A DNA stretch of 64,000 nt from MWBF01 sp040772005 (GTDB lineage: Bacteria; Chloroflexota; Anaerolineae; CG2-30-64-16): NCBI GenBank assembly GCA_040772005.1, contig JAXGYZ010000008.1, positions 238,207-302,206 of the forward strand. Direction: 5' to 3'. Shown here one piece after another: positions 49,945-58,703 of this stretch; within the stretch, counting starts at the first letter, position 1; every line of letters begins with the position of its first letter. Below the pieces are notes generated by a model. It saw only the letters and a program-made list of their open reading frames with translations, was not told where the DNA came from and did no database searches. The translations under genes were made by a program, and so were the position numbers.

Positions 49945-52185
49945 TCACCTGGCGAACGCGACTCTTACGCTCTGTCCGGCAGGAACCGTGATGACCTCTG
50001 TCTCCCACAGCGCGTTCTGGCCGAGCGGATGCTGCATGGCGCTCGATGGCTCAACGTACGCGCGCACGGACGCGGGGAAGGCCGTCGGATTCGTTAGCTC
50101 CACCACGAGCCGGTCCGGTTCGTTCGCCATCACCGCCGCGTCGATGTGATCGAACGGCCAGACGAAGCCGGTGTCCGGCTGGACGTACAGCCCCGGCACC
50201 TCGACGTAGGTCTGCATCAGCGAGACCTCGCACCAGCACGAGCCCGGGAAGATCTCACCGACCCCCTCCAGCCAGTCGCTCAGGTTCACGCGCTCGGTCA
50301 TCCAGCCCGGCGGCATACGATCGCCGATGGGCCGATCCGCACGCGAGAGGCATTGGCCGATGCTATGCGCGATTTCGCGTAGCAACTCCAGGTAGAAGCT
50401 GTTGCCCGTTGCCCGATAGAGCTTGAACAGGGCGTCGCCGGAGAGCGTGCAGATGCCCGGCGCGCCGTGCTTGTTCTGCGCGTTGGCCCACACCGAGCCT
50501 GCCGCGCGGATGTCCAGCCGCCCGAACAGCGAGGTTGGTGGAAACACGAAGTCATAGGAGGTCACCCACGACGCGCACTGGTGAGCCATATCCTGAGCGT
50601 ATTCGACCCACTTCGACTCGCCTGTCACCTCGTACAGCGCGACAAAGGATTCGAGCAGGCCAAACGCCGATTCGCTGTCGGGGCACTGGCAGATCTCGCC
50701 GGGACCGCCTGTCGTGTAGCCATTGCACACAAAGCGACGGTAATAGTCCTCGCCCGCGGCGCGTGCGACGCGCAAATAGTCCGCGTTGCCCGTGTACTGG
50801 CTTGCCAGCGCCAGCCCGCCGACTGCGGTGCTGCCGCTGGCCGAGTTGCCGACGAGCAGCTCGCCCGTCTCGACGTCCACGAACTGGCCGAACTGGCCGT
50901 ACCGGTCCCATAGCCGCACGAACGCGTCCGCGGTCCGCTGCGCGCCCTCAATCCACGCAGCGGGTGCGGGTGCGCCCGTCTGCCGTTCGACGAGCATCAG
51001 CTGCTTGTAGGCGAAGTAGAGGGTGTCCGCGCTCTTGCGCACCAGGTGCCAGCGCTCCGTGCCCGGGTTGAAGAAGCCGTCGCCCAGCCAGACCATCCCG
51101 TTCCCTGTCCAGTGGCCGATGCCATAAAACCAGCCCGATGGCGCCTGCGCGACGCCGAACAGATAGTCCAGGTTGCGGCGGGCGCGCGCCTGCGATTGCG
51201 CATCGCCGGCGAACAGCAGCGGGTGCGTGACCATGCCGCCGCCGACCCAGCCGACCTGCCAGTCGCCATAGGGCGAGGTATCGATGCTGACCCGGTAGTA
51301 ACCCGGCCCTTCCGACCAGTTCTCCGCGTTGTACTTGGGCTCCTGGATGGCCCAGGACGCGGAGAAGGGGAGCATGTGCGGCAGCGTCACCGATCCGCTG
51401 AGGTCCTTGCGGACGGCCACGAAGCGGTCAAACAGCGCCGGAACGTCGGGGCAGTCGAACGCGTAGATCCGCAGCCGCAGCGTCACCTCGTCGCCCGGCT
51501 CCCAGTCTGCGGCCCGGTCGTGGCACGGGTGATCCATGCTGGCGATGGTGTAGCGGCGGTCCTCCCGCATCCCCGGTGCACCGAGACCGATTTCGACGCG
51601 CGTGCGTGCTTCGTTCTCGGTGATTTCGAGGCCGGAGTCGCCCAGGGGGGTCGCCTGGTCCGTCAACAGCCAGAGGCCGCGGCGCGTGCGTGGGTTGTGG
51701 ACGCCGACCGCCGGGGTGCTCAGGTCGCGCGTCAGCAACTGGATACGCGAAGGTCCCGGCCCGATGTTGAGTCGCGGCACATCGGTGATGTGGGTCGGCG
51801 CGCAGGGCCCGCGCAGCGTCGGGTCGAGCACCAGGGGCGGGTAGCGCACCTTGCAGGAGATGAAGCGGTTGCCCGCGTAGACCGCGGCCGGCATCACGAG
51901 GTAGTCGGCCGCGTCCCAATCTTCCAGCGCCAGCACCGCGCTGACCGCAACCTGCTGCGCCCGACCGGCAGTCACGCGGAAGCTGACGTGCAGCTCCAGC
52001 GCGTCGGGCCGGTCATCCACGCCGGTGACGCGAAAGCTCGCTTCCCATGTCGCGCCTGCGAACTCGCAGGTCGCAGTGTCTCCTGTCCAGGCGAAGTCCT
52101 GTGCATCCAGCAGATGCGCGCCGTCATAGCGGCGCAGGCGACCGTGCCAGGTCGCGGTCAACCGGCGCAAAAGATCATCGAACAT
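49945..52185 (-). CDS. Six-hairpin (alpha/alpha) glycosidase-like protein
   Basis: 746 aa. N-terminal beta sandwich (about 1-230), then an (alpha/alpha) barrel pattern: WVGGGMVTHPLLFAGD, NLDYLFGVAQAPSGWFYGIGHWTGN, SADTLYFAYKQLMLVER, AQRTADAFVRLWDRYGQFGQFVDVETGE, and a late CWCEVSLMQTYVEVPGLYVQPDTG. This resembles uncharacterised glycan-active proteins near heparinase, GH88 or GH127 folds, but no catalytic motif is certain. No signal peptide. Start ATG 52185 gives 25 bases from the upstream gene with GGGAG about 14 bases before. Confidence 0.68.
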   Translation of the reverse strand: MFDDLLRRLTATWHGRLRRYDGAHLLDAQDFAWTGDTATCEFAGATWEASFRVTGVDDRPDALELHVSFRVTAGRAQQVAVSAVLALEDWDAADYLVMPAAVYAGNRFISCKVRYPPLVLDPTLRGPCAPTHITDVPRLNIGPGPSRIQLLTRDLSTPAVGVHNPRTRRGLWLLTDQATPLGDSGLEITENEARTRVEIGLGAPGMREDRRYTIASMDHPCHDRAADWEPGDEVTLRLRIYAFDCPDVPALFDRFVAVRKDLSGSVTLPHMLPFSASWAIQEPKYNAENWSEGPGYYRVSIDTSPYGDWQVGWVGGGMVTHPLLFAGDAQSQARARRNLDYLFGVAQAPSGWFYGIGHWTGNGMVWLGDGFFNPGTERWHLVRKSADTLYFAYKQLMLVERQTGAPAPAAWIEGAQRTADAFVRLWDRYGQFGQFVDVETGELLVGNSASGSTAVGGLALASQYTGNADYLRVARAAGEDYYRRFVCNGYTTGGPGEICQCPDSESAFGLLESFVALYEVTGESKWVEYAQDMAHQCASWVTSYDFVFPPTSLFGRLDIRAAGSVWANAQNKHGAPGICTLSGDALFKLYRATGNSFYLELLREIAHSIGQCLSRADRPIGDRMPPGWMTERVNLSDWLEGVGEIFPGSCWCEVSLMQTYVEVPGLYVQPDTGFVWPFDHIDAAVMANEPDRLVVELTNPTAFPASVRAYVEPSSAMQHPLGQNALWETEVITVPAGQSVRVAFAR

Positions 52186-52210
52186 AGAGGTTTGTGGCTC
52201 CCTTTCGCTC

Positions 52211-54262
52211 TTATAGTGTAAGGAGGACGACTTCATGGAGATCCAGGCGGGGAATCACGACCGTGTCGCCTTCGACGGTCAGCGGCTGGCCGGACAGCGC
52301 CAGCGTCGCGGACTTGATGGGCAGGCCGTTCACGCGCAGCCGCAGGTCATGGACCGGGTTCACCTCGCCCGGCGCGTGCAGGGAGCCCGCGTGCGGTGGG
52401 TTGGGGTAGGTGTAGGCGCTGCCCGGCGCGTTGTGCAGGTGGACCGCGATGGCGTCCTTGCCCTGCCGCCGCGCGTTCATTGTGACGCACAGCGGCCCGT
52501 CGAGCGTGATGGCGGGGGTCCGCAGGCTGACCAGTACATGCTGCAGCAGCTGCCTGATCTGCCCGGTCGGGCAGTTGAGGTAGTTGGTGAACAGGTCCAC
52601 GCCCGTGTAGATGACGTGGCCGCGGCCCACGCTGCGGGTCCACAGCCCCGGTTCACGCGCGGGCGGCTCCGCATGGGCCAGGTTCTCGAAGTCGTCCCAG
52701 TGGCCGCTCAGCCGGTCAACGACGTGGGCCAGCAGCGCGACGTCGTCGGTCGGCGCGGCCAGCGTGTGCGGTGCCTTGAATGAGACATGCCGGCCCGCGG
52801 CCGCGAGCAGCGCCGGGTCTGTGACTTCCAGCGTCGGTGCACCCATCCCGCTGCGCCGCTCGCGGATGCCGAGCAGCGCGTCGAGCACCGGCACCTCATG
52901 CGGCTCGCCCCACTCATCGCGTGTGCCGACCTCGTGACAGGTCAGCACGACGCCGCCGCCATGCACGTACGCCTCGATCTGCCCGGCCTGTTCGCGGCTC
53001 AGGCACGCGGCATTGCCCAGCAGCAGCACAGGGTACGCGGCCAGTTCGTCCGGGAGGAGCATGTCATCGAAGACGACCGAACTCTGGAGGTGGCTGTGGC
53101 GGCAGAATTCGTTCGCGCCGTGGACGCCGTCCCACCCGGCGAGCGCAGTCCCGTAGAAGTCCATGGTGTTCTGCGACGCGAGGATCGCCGCGTACGGGAT
53201 CGTTTCGCCGCCGAGGTAGGGCATCCGCGGGGCCGCGGCCCCCTCCATGGCTGCGAGCACCGGCGCCATCAGCCGGGGGTCGGTCCCGACGCCGCATGAG
53301 GCCACGCCGCCCGCGCCAATGCAGCCGAGCACGGCCTGCACCGCGGTCAGCGGTTCATGGTCGGGAACCCAGATGTGCCAGTGGTCGCACATCGGCCACC
53401 AGCTCTCGACCCCGCGCGTGCAGCCGTAGGCCTGATTGATCTTCATCTGGATGTCGGCCTGGCCCGGGAAGCCGTCCAGCTCGGTGCTCATCAGCGCGTT
53501 CCAGCCGAACTTGCGCAGCGGAATCGCCGCCTCCCAGGCCGCGAAGGGCCGCCTGCGGTAGTTGTTGAAGCAGACGACCGCCGCCGGGTTGACAGCCGCA
53601 ACCGCCGCGACGCAGCGCTGCCAGACGTCCGTCAGCACATCGTACCGCCATTTGATCCACACCTTCGTCCGGCGCTCGGTCGGGTCGATGGTCTCCGGCA
53701 GGTCCAGCCCGGTGTCGGCGCGGAAGCGTGCGCGGCACCAGGCGCAGCGGCAGCCCGGCTGGCTGAAGGCCGGAGAGGCGTTGTGGTTGGCCCAGGTGGA
53801 GCCGTCGAACCAGAGGCCGTCGAACCCAAGCTCGCCCACGACCTCCGCGGCAAACTGCGGCAGCAGCTCGCCGTAGGGGGAGTTGAAGCACGCGTACGCG
53901 TGATCCCAGGCGGGGTCGCCGCGGGTGCCGGGCATATGGTAGAACTCGACGGCCCAGTCCGGGTGCTCGGCCAGCACGCCGCCGCCCAGGTTCAGCGGAT
54001 ACCAGCTCAACACGGGCCGGCCGATGGCGTGGAGCCGGTCGATGAGGTAGCGGAAGATATCGCGGTCCGCCTCGGGGTGGTGGACGGGGAAGACGTGCGA
54101 CGGGAAGAACGGCGTGCCGCGCGGGCTCACGGCAGAGTTCCAGCACGCCTCCACGCCCGAAGCCAGGACGCCCTCGACCAGGGCATCCACATAGGCGCGG
54201 GTCGGCGGGTGGTTCCCGCGGTTCTCCAGCCGCGTCGCGGTCAGTTCGTAGGGCTTGATCAA
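52211..54262 (-). CDS. Alpha-amylase/fucosidase-like glycosidase with trimerisation-type domain
   Basis: 683 aa. N-terminal TIM barrel (about 1-350): GFDGLWFDGSTW places Asp at a nucleophile-like position, followed by a CRCAWCRARF cluster, and TELDGFPGQADIQMK and ESWWPMCDHWHIWVP late in the barrel. The second domain (about 380-560) resembles the beta-galactosidase trimerisation (GATase1-like) domain, with YPVLLLGNAACLSREQAGQIEAYVHGGGVVLTCHEVG. A GH29-, GH42- or GH151-related enzyme is inferred. Cytoplasmic. Confidence 0.75.
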   Translation of the reverse strand: MIKPYELTATRLENRGNHPPTRAYVDALVEGVLASGVEACWNSAVSPRGTPFFPSHVFPVHHPEADRDIFRYLIDRLHAIGRPVLSWYPLNLGGGVLAEHPDWAVEFYHMPGTRGDPAWDHAYACFNSPYGELLPQFAAEVVGELGFDGLWFDGSTWANHNASPAFSQPGCRCAWCRARFRADTGLDLPETIDPTERRTKVWIKWRYDVLTDVWQRCVAAVAAVNPAAVVCFNNYRRRPFAAWEAAIPLRKFGWNALMSTELDGFPGQADIQMKINQAYGCTRGVESWWPMCDHWHIWVPDHEPLTAVQAVLGCIGAGGVASCGVGTDPRLMAPVLAAMEGAAAPRMPYLGGETIPYAAILASQNTMDFYGTALAGWDGVHGANEFCRHSHLQSSVVFDDMLLPDELAAYPVLLLGNAACLSREQAGQIEAYVHGGGVVLTCHEVGTRDEWGEPHEVPVLDALLGIRERRSGMGAPTLEVTDPALLAAAGRHVSFKAPHTLAAPTDDVALLAHVVDRLSGHWDDFENLAHAEPPAREPGLWTRSVGRGHVIYTGVDLFTNYLNCPTGQIRQLLQHVLVSLRTPAITLDGPLCVTMNARRQGKDAIAVHLHNAPGSAYTYPNPPHAGSLHAPGEVNPVHDLRLRVNGLPIKSATLALSGQPLTVEGDTVVIPRLDLHEVVLLTL

Positions 54263-54273
54263 TCCCGACTCCT

Positions 54274-54314
54274 TTACTCGTTACTCGTTACTTTTCATAA
54301 CGAGTAACGAGTAA
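54274..54314. repeat. Perfect 17-bp inverted heptamer repeat, family H
   Basis: TTACTCGTTACTCGTTA (54274-54290) and its exact complement (54298-54314) around CTTTTCA. It fills the gap between the permease and the glycosidase gene; the left arm is identical to that in the trp T-box leader (9664-9680). Confidence 0.9.
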
Positions 54315-54325
54315 TAAGTAAACTA

Positions 54326-55222
54326 TTATTCTTTCACGGAGCCGAGCGTCAGCCCGTGGATGAAATAGCGCTGCAGGAGCGGGTAGACGAGCAGGATGGG
54401 GATTGCGGCCACGAGGATCATCGTGGTTGCCAAGCCCTCGGGCGTCGCATTCTGGAAGACCTCGCCGGCCTTCTGCGCGCCGCCGGCCGTCATCCATTGC
54501 AGGTTGCGTGTAGTCACAAGGTTGTACAGGTAGCTTTGCAGCGGCCAGTTTGCCAGCGACTTCATGTAGATGATGCCGTCGAACCACGAGTTCCAGTGGC
54601 CGACCGCGGAGAAGAGCGTGACCGTCGCGATGACCGGCTGCGAGATGGGCACGAACAGCTTGAACAACACCTGGAAGTGATTCGCGCCGTCCAGCACCGC
54701 CGCCTCCCACAGCTCCCGGCTGATGCCGCGGAAGTAGTTGATGATGAGGATGGCGTTGAAAATGTTCAGCGCGCCGGGAACGACCAGCACCCAGAAGCTG
54801 TCAATGAAGCCGAGGTTGATGTAGGCCAGGAAGGTCGGAATCAGGCCGCCGCTGAACAGCATGGCAAAGAGCATGATCATCTTGAAGGCCGTGCGCCCCG
54901 GCATGTAGACGCTATCGCGCGAGAGTGGGTACGCGGTGATGATTGTGACCAGCAGGCTCAGGCTGACGCCGACGACCACGCGCAGCACCGAGATGCCGAA
55001 CGAGCGGATGAACTCTTCGTTCTTGAAGATAAACCGGTAGTTGTCCAGGTGCGGGTTCACCGGCCAGAGCGACACAGTGTTGGCGGACACCGATTTGAAG
55101 TCGCTGAGCGACAGGGCGATGACGTGGACGAAGGGCGCCAGGCACAGGACGACCAGCGCTGCCAGGATGATGTACAGCACGATATCGGTGATGGTGTTCA
55201 GCAGGCCGCGTTCGCGAATCAT
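54326..55222 (-). CDS. Carbohydrate ABC importer permease (LplC/MalG type)
   Basis: 298 aa, six membrane helices. The EAA loop is AVLDGANHFQVLFKLFVPISQPVIATV; the region before it, INYFRGISRELWEAA, is standard for CUT1 permeases. Together with the preceding permease it forms the channel for the solute-binding protein of the cluster. No ATPase is encoded here; CUT1 systems often share a MsmX/UgpC-type ATPase from elsewhere. Confidence 0.92.
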   Translation of the reverse strand: MIRERGLLNTITDIVLYIILAALVVLCLAPFVHVIALSLSDFKSVSANTVSLWPVNPHLDNYRFIFKNEEFIRSFGISVLRVVVGVSLSLLVTIITAYPLSRDSVYMPGRTAFKMIMLFAMLFSGGLIPTFLAYINLGFIDSFWVLVVPGALNIFNAILIINYFRGISRELWEAAVLDGANHFQVLFKLFVPISQPVIATVTLFSAVGHWNSWFDGIIYMKSLANWPLQSYLYNLVTTRNLQWMTAGGAQKAGEVFQNATPEGLATTMILVAAIPILLVYPLLQRYFIHGLTLGSVKE

Positions 55223-55246
55223 GGATCAATCTCCTTCCAACTCCGC

Positions 55247-56206
55247 CTAGAAGATCCGGTAGTTGGCGAATTTGCCTGCCAACCAGTAGGAGAGGACGAT
55301 CAGGAAGAACCCGACCACCGATTTCATCAGGCCGACTGCAGACGCCAGCCCGTAGTTGATCATTCCGCCCTCGCCGATCAGGCCGACGCGATAGACGTAA
55401 GTATCGATGATATCGCCCGTCCGCATGACCGAGGGATTGTACAGCACCAGCACCTGGTCGAAACCGGCGTTGAGGATGCTGCCGAGGGCCAGGCAGGCCA
55501 TCAGGATGATGGTCGGCAGGATCGAGGGCAGGGTGATGTAACGGATGCGCTGGAAACGGCCCGCGCCGTCCACCGCGGCAGCCTCGAAGAGTTCCGGATT
55601 GATGCCCGTCAGCGCGGCGAGGTAAATCACGGCGCCGAACCCGAACCCCTTCCAGACATCGGAGAGGATGAGCGTCCACGGGAACACGCTCGGCCTGCCG
55701 AGGAAGCGCACGGCATCGAACCCCAATGCGGTCAGCCCCTTGTTCACCAGGCCCGATGTGCCGAGCACCTGGATCATGATGCCGCCGATGATGACCCAGG
55801 AGAGGAAATGGGGCAGGGTCGTGGCGGTCTGGGTCAGCCGCTTGAACAGGCGCGGGCGCACCTCGTTGAGCATCAACGCGAAGATGACCGCCGCAATCTG
55901 GCCCAGGATGATCTTGCCCATGGAAATGACCACGGTGTTGCGGATGATGTTCCCCGCGTTGCGGCTGGCAAAGAAAGTCTGGAAGTTCTGCCAGCCGACC
56001 CAGGGCGAGCCCAGGATGCCCTCGGCGAATTTGTAGTCTTTGAAGGCAATCAGGATGCCCCACATGGGATAAAAGTGGAAGAGTATTAACATGACCAGCG
56101 CCGGGACGAGCATTGCGTAGAGCATCCAATCTTTCTTGAATACGCTGCGCAGGGAGGGGTTTTTCTCGACGGGCGCGGCCTTCAGGCGTTGGGCCAGTGT
56201 TGCCAT
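55247..56206 (-). CDS. Carbohydrate ABC importer permease (LplB/MalF type)
   Basis: 319 aa, six helices. EAA loop: LFEAAAVDGAGRFQRIRYITLPSILPTIILMACLALGSILNAGFDQVLVLYNP, as in LplB/YtcP permeases. The start at 56206 is chosen because GGAG lies seven bases upstream; an ATG at 56218 has no site. Basic N-terminus (MATLAQRLKAAPVEKNPSLRSVFKKDW) is cytoplasmic. Follows the binding protein after a 369-base gap with hairpins. Confidence 0.92.
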   Translation of the reverse strand: MATLAQRLKAAPVEKNPSLRSVFKKDWMLYAMLVPALVMLILFHFYPMWGILIAFKDYKFAEGILGSPWVGWQNFQTFFASRNAGNIIRNTVVISMGKIILGQIAAVIFALMLNEVRPRLFKRLTQTATTLPHFLSWVIIGGIMIQVLGTSGLVNKGLTALGFDAVRFLGRPSVFPWTLILSDVWKGFGFGAVIYLAALTGINPELFEAAAVDGAGRFQRIRYITLPSILPTIILMACLALGSILNAGFDQVLVLYNPSVMRTGDIIDTYVYRVGLIGEGGMINYGLASAVGLMKSVVGFFLIVLSYWLAGKFANYRIF

Positions 56207-56266
56207 CTGTCGCTCCATTGGGAGAAGATGCTGCTGTAATACATAAGAAGCCGTTCTAAAAGCTGT

Positions 56267-56343
56267 GGAGTGGAGCGTCCTCAGACGCGGAGCGGGCCTG
56301 GTACAAGGCGTCTCGCCCGTCCGCATCTGAGAATGCGGACTCC
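56267..56343. repeat. Double-hairpin repeat, family D
   Basis: GCGTC-ctca-GACGC, spacer, CGTCCGCATC-tgag-AATGCGGAC, bordered by GGAGT and ACTCC. Located between the permease gene and the binding-protein gene. Confidence 0.83.
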
Positions 56344-56510
56344 TCTCGCTAAATAGCTTTTCAGGACGTTGGTAGCCGAGGCCTCAGCCGGGCAGCGATG
56401 TCGGCGGTGGGCTGAAGCCTGGGTTTGACACGGAAGGAGCGCATCAGCCGGGATGGGTACGATGAGATGGCGCCCGGCTGACGCCCCGGTTCCGGATGTC
56501 ACGCTGGGTC

Positions 56511-56580
56511 AGTGCATCCGGCCGGCTAGCCGACCGGATGCACTGAGTCGATCATCTGGTCGGATGATCGCCAGATCATC
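56511..56580 (-). terminator. Paired hairpins after the solute-binding protein gene
   Basis: AGTGCATCCGG (56511-56521) pairs with CCGGATGCACT (56534-56544); a second hairpin uses 56550-56559 and 56571-56580 with one mismatch and includes the stop codon. Hairpins between a binding protein and its permeases commonly raise the binding protein mRNA level by partial termination or 3'-end protection. Confidence 0.6.
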
Positions 56581-58393
56581 CGAACGTGGCTTTATACCAC
56601 TCGTTGACGTCGCGGGTCAGCACGTCGCCGCCGGAGGCATTCCACTCGGCGACGAAATCATCGAACGCGTCCAGGTCCTGGTTGCCCACGACGATGTCGA
56701 TGAAGGTCTGGCTCTCCAGCGTGTCCAGGTCGGGCTGGACTTCCTGCATGGCCTGGGTCGGGTTGCCCCAGTACTCGTTGGGGATCGCAACGTCGCGGCT
56801 GTCGAAGACCGCGTTGTAGTACAGGGCCTCGCGCGGGGCCACGGACTGGGTCAGGATGTAGCGCTGCGCCTTGTTCAGCGTCGCGGGGTCCTGCTCCTGC
56901 CACGCGGCGATTTCCTGGAACATTTCAGCCTGGTACTCGGGGTAGCCGCCGTGGATGAAGCCGAAGTCCGTGTAGGCCATCCAGGTGTAGCTGTCGGCCT
57001 TGGTAATGGGGCCGGGCACCAGCTCGCAGTTCTCGTCGAAGACCCACTCGATGCCCTCGGCGAAGTAGTGGTTGTTGCGCCACTCGCCGTACTGCTGGTA
57101 CTTGGCCCAGTTAGTGTGCCGTTCGGTGTGCCAGTTGAGGTTGTTGATGGCCGCCTCGATCGCGATGGGGTCCAGCCCCTTGCGGAACACGACGCAGTTG
57201 CCGGCCTCGCCGGAGGCCTTGCGGCCCTGCTTGCCTTCCGGACCTTTCGGGTACGGCATGAGCGCCAGCTTCATCCCGGGCGTGTTATTCTCCGCCTGGA
57301 TGTCGCCGCCGCCACGCCACCACGGGGAGGTGTAGATGCCGATCTTGCCCGCATCGATGTGGCCCGCCGCATCGCCTTCGCCGAAGGTGTAGAAGTCCGG
57401 GTCGATCAGGCCGTCGGCATACCACTGGCGGATGAGCGCGAGCGCGTCCTTGACCTTGGGCGAGACACTGTCGTAGTAAAGCTGGCCGTCCGCGCCGAGG
57501 CGCCAGCAACTCGGCATGACGCCGTACGCGCCAAAGACCGGGTCGAGGCTCATGTACCAGGTCACGAGGCGCTGGCAGGCATTGATGCCGAACTGGCACA
57601 GCCCCGCATCCTTGAACGCCTTTGCGGTTTCGCCCCAGCCCTCCACCGTTGTGGGTGCTTCCAGGCCGAGCTGGTCGAGCCAGTCCTGGCGGACGAAGGG
57701 CAGGTTGTCGACGTTGTAGGCCGGGCCGTAGACGAACGGGATGCCGTACAGCTTGTCCCCGCGCAGTGTCTGCTTCCACCACTTGTAATCGGGGTAGCGC
57801 TTCTTCTGGTTGGTCAGCGGGGAGGCCGTGGCATCCCAGATGGCCTTGAAGTCGGCAATGGCGTCGGACTCGATGAGTTGTTCGAGGAACAGGCCGCCCG
57901 TCGCGAACATATCGGGCAAAGTGCCGGCAGCGAGATCCGCAGCGAGCTTCTGCGCGGTGACGACGCCCGCGCCTTCTTCCCAGTGCGTGGTCAGCTTGAC
58001 GCCGGTGTAGTCCACGATTTCCTGGTAGACGGGGTTGTTGCCGAAGCTCCAGCCCTCGGGGTAGTACTCGGTCCGCGGGTTGACGATGATCTTGATTTCG
58101 ACCGGCGGATCGTACACCTTGGGCGGGGGCGGGTTGGTCGGCGTCCAGTCGATCTGGCATTCGCTGTCGCCCTTCACGACCGGCGCGGGCTTGAGTTCCT
58201 TCGCGGGCGCCGCAGGCGCCTCAGCGGCGGGGACTTCCGTAGCTGCGGCAGCCGCCGGGGCAGCAGTCGCTTCGGGGAGCGGGGTGGGAGCAGGCGCCGG
58301 TGTGGCCGGTGAGCCACAGGCGGCGAGCGTGGCTGCGCCTGCGGTGGCCGCAGACACGCGGATGAAGTCTCGACGATTAATCTTCTTTGTCAC
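56576..58393 (-). CDS. Extracellular solute-binding protein (family 1), Tat lipoprotein
   Basis: 605 aa. NRRDFIR (Arg7-Arg8) is a Tat motif and LAAC gives lipid-Cys26. A Pro/Ala/Thr linker (27-70) tethers the mature protein, which resembles LplA-type binding proteins for oligosaccharides (VYDPPVEIKIIVNPRTEYYPEG start, DMFATGGLFLEQLIESDAI, GIYTSPWWRGGGDIQ). GTG start with GGAGG five bases upstream, a strong site. First gene of the 16-gene cluster and has its own promoter. Confidence 0.93.
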   Translation of the reverse strand: MTKKINRRDFIRVSAATAGAATLAACGSPATPAPAPTPLPEATAAPAAAAATEVPAAEAPAAPAKELKPAPVVKGDSECQIDWTPTNPPPPKVYDPPVEIKIIVNPRTEYYPEGWSFGNNPVYQEIVDYTGVKLTTHWEEGAGVVTAQKLAADLAAGTLPDMFATGGLFLEQLIESDAIADFKAIWDATASPLTNQKKRYPDYKWWKQTLRGDKLYGIPFVYGPAYNVDNLPFVRQDWLDQLGLEAPTTVEGWGETAKAFKDAGLCQFGINACQRLVTWYMSLDPVFGAYGVMPSCWRLGADGQLYYDSVSPKVKDALALIRQWYADGLIDPDFYTFGEGDAAGHIDAGKIGIYTSPWWRGGGDIQAENNTPGMKLALMPYPKGPEGKQGRKASGEAGNCVVFRKGLDPIAIEAAINNLNWHTERHTNWAKYQQYGEWRNNHYFAEGIEWVFDENCELVPGPITKADSYTWMAYTDFGFIHGGYPEYQAEMFQEIAAWQEQDPATLNKAQRYILTQSVAPREALYYNAVFDSRDVAIPNEYWGNPTQAMQEVQPDLDTLESQTFIDIVVGNQDLDAFDDFVAEWNASGGDVLTRDVNEWYKATFG

Positions 58394-58426
58394 CGTATCC
58401 TCCTTTGGGGGTGCAGAGAATGGCGA

Positions 58427-58456
58427 ATTGTTTCAGGTGTTGCTGGCGAATGTCAA
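58427..58456 (-). promoter_or_regulatory. Promoter of the solute-binding protein gene
   Basis: TTGACA (58456-58451) and AACAAT (58432-58427), 18-base spacer; start near 58420. It lies in the 310-base divergent gap 58394-58703, in which no clear operator repeat is seen. Confidence 0.68.
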
Positions 58457-58618
58457 GCGCGTTGTCATGTCAGTTGAGGCGAGTGGTTTACGACCAGGGC
58501 ACTGGTGCAGGCGGACCTCCTTTTGCTTTGACACACCATACAATGATGCAAAGAAACGACAGCGGGAGCCTCGCGGGGCAATGCCAGGCCGTCCTGGGAA
58601 AACGGGAGGGGATTGCAG

Positions 58619-58647
58619 TTGCCCCAAATGTTACAGTAAGTTATACT
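58619..58647 (+). promoter_or_regulatory. Promoter of the response-regulator-like gene
   Basis: TTGCCC (58619-58624), 17-base spacer, TATACT (58642-58647); start near 58654, 50 bases before the ATG. Confidence 0.6.
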
Positions 58648-58703
58648 CCAATCTCCCCATGATGGGAATGTCATTTCGGACATGCAGCGGACGTGAGGGG
58701 GAC

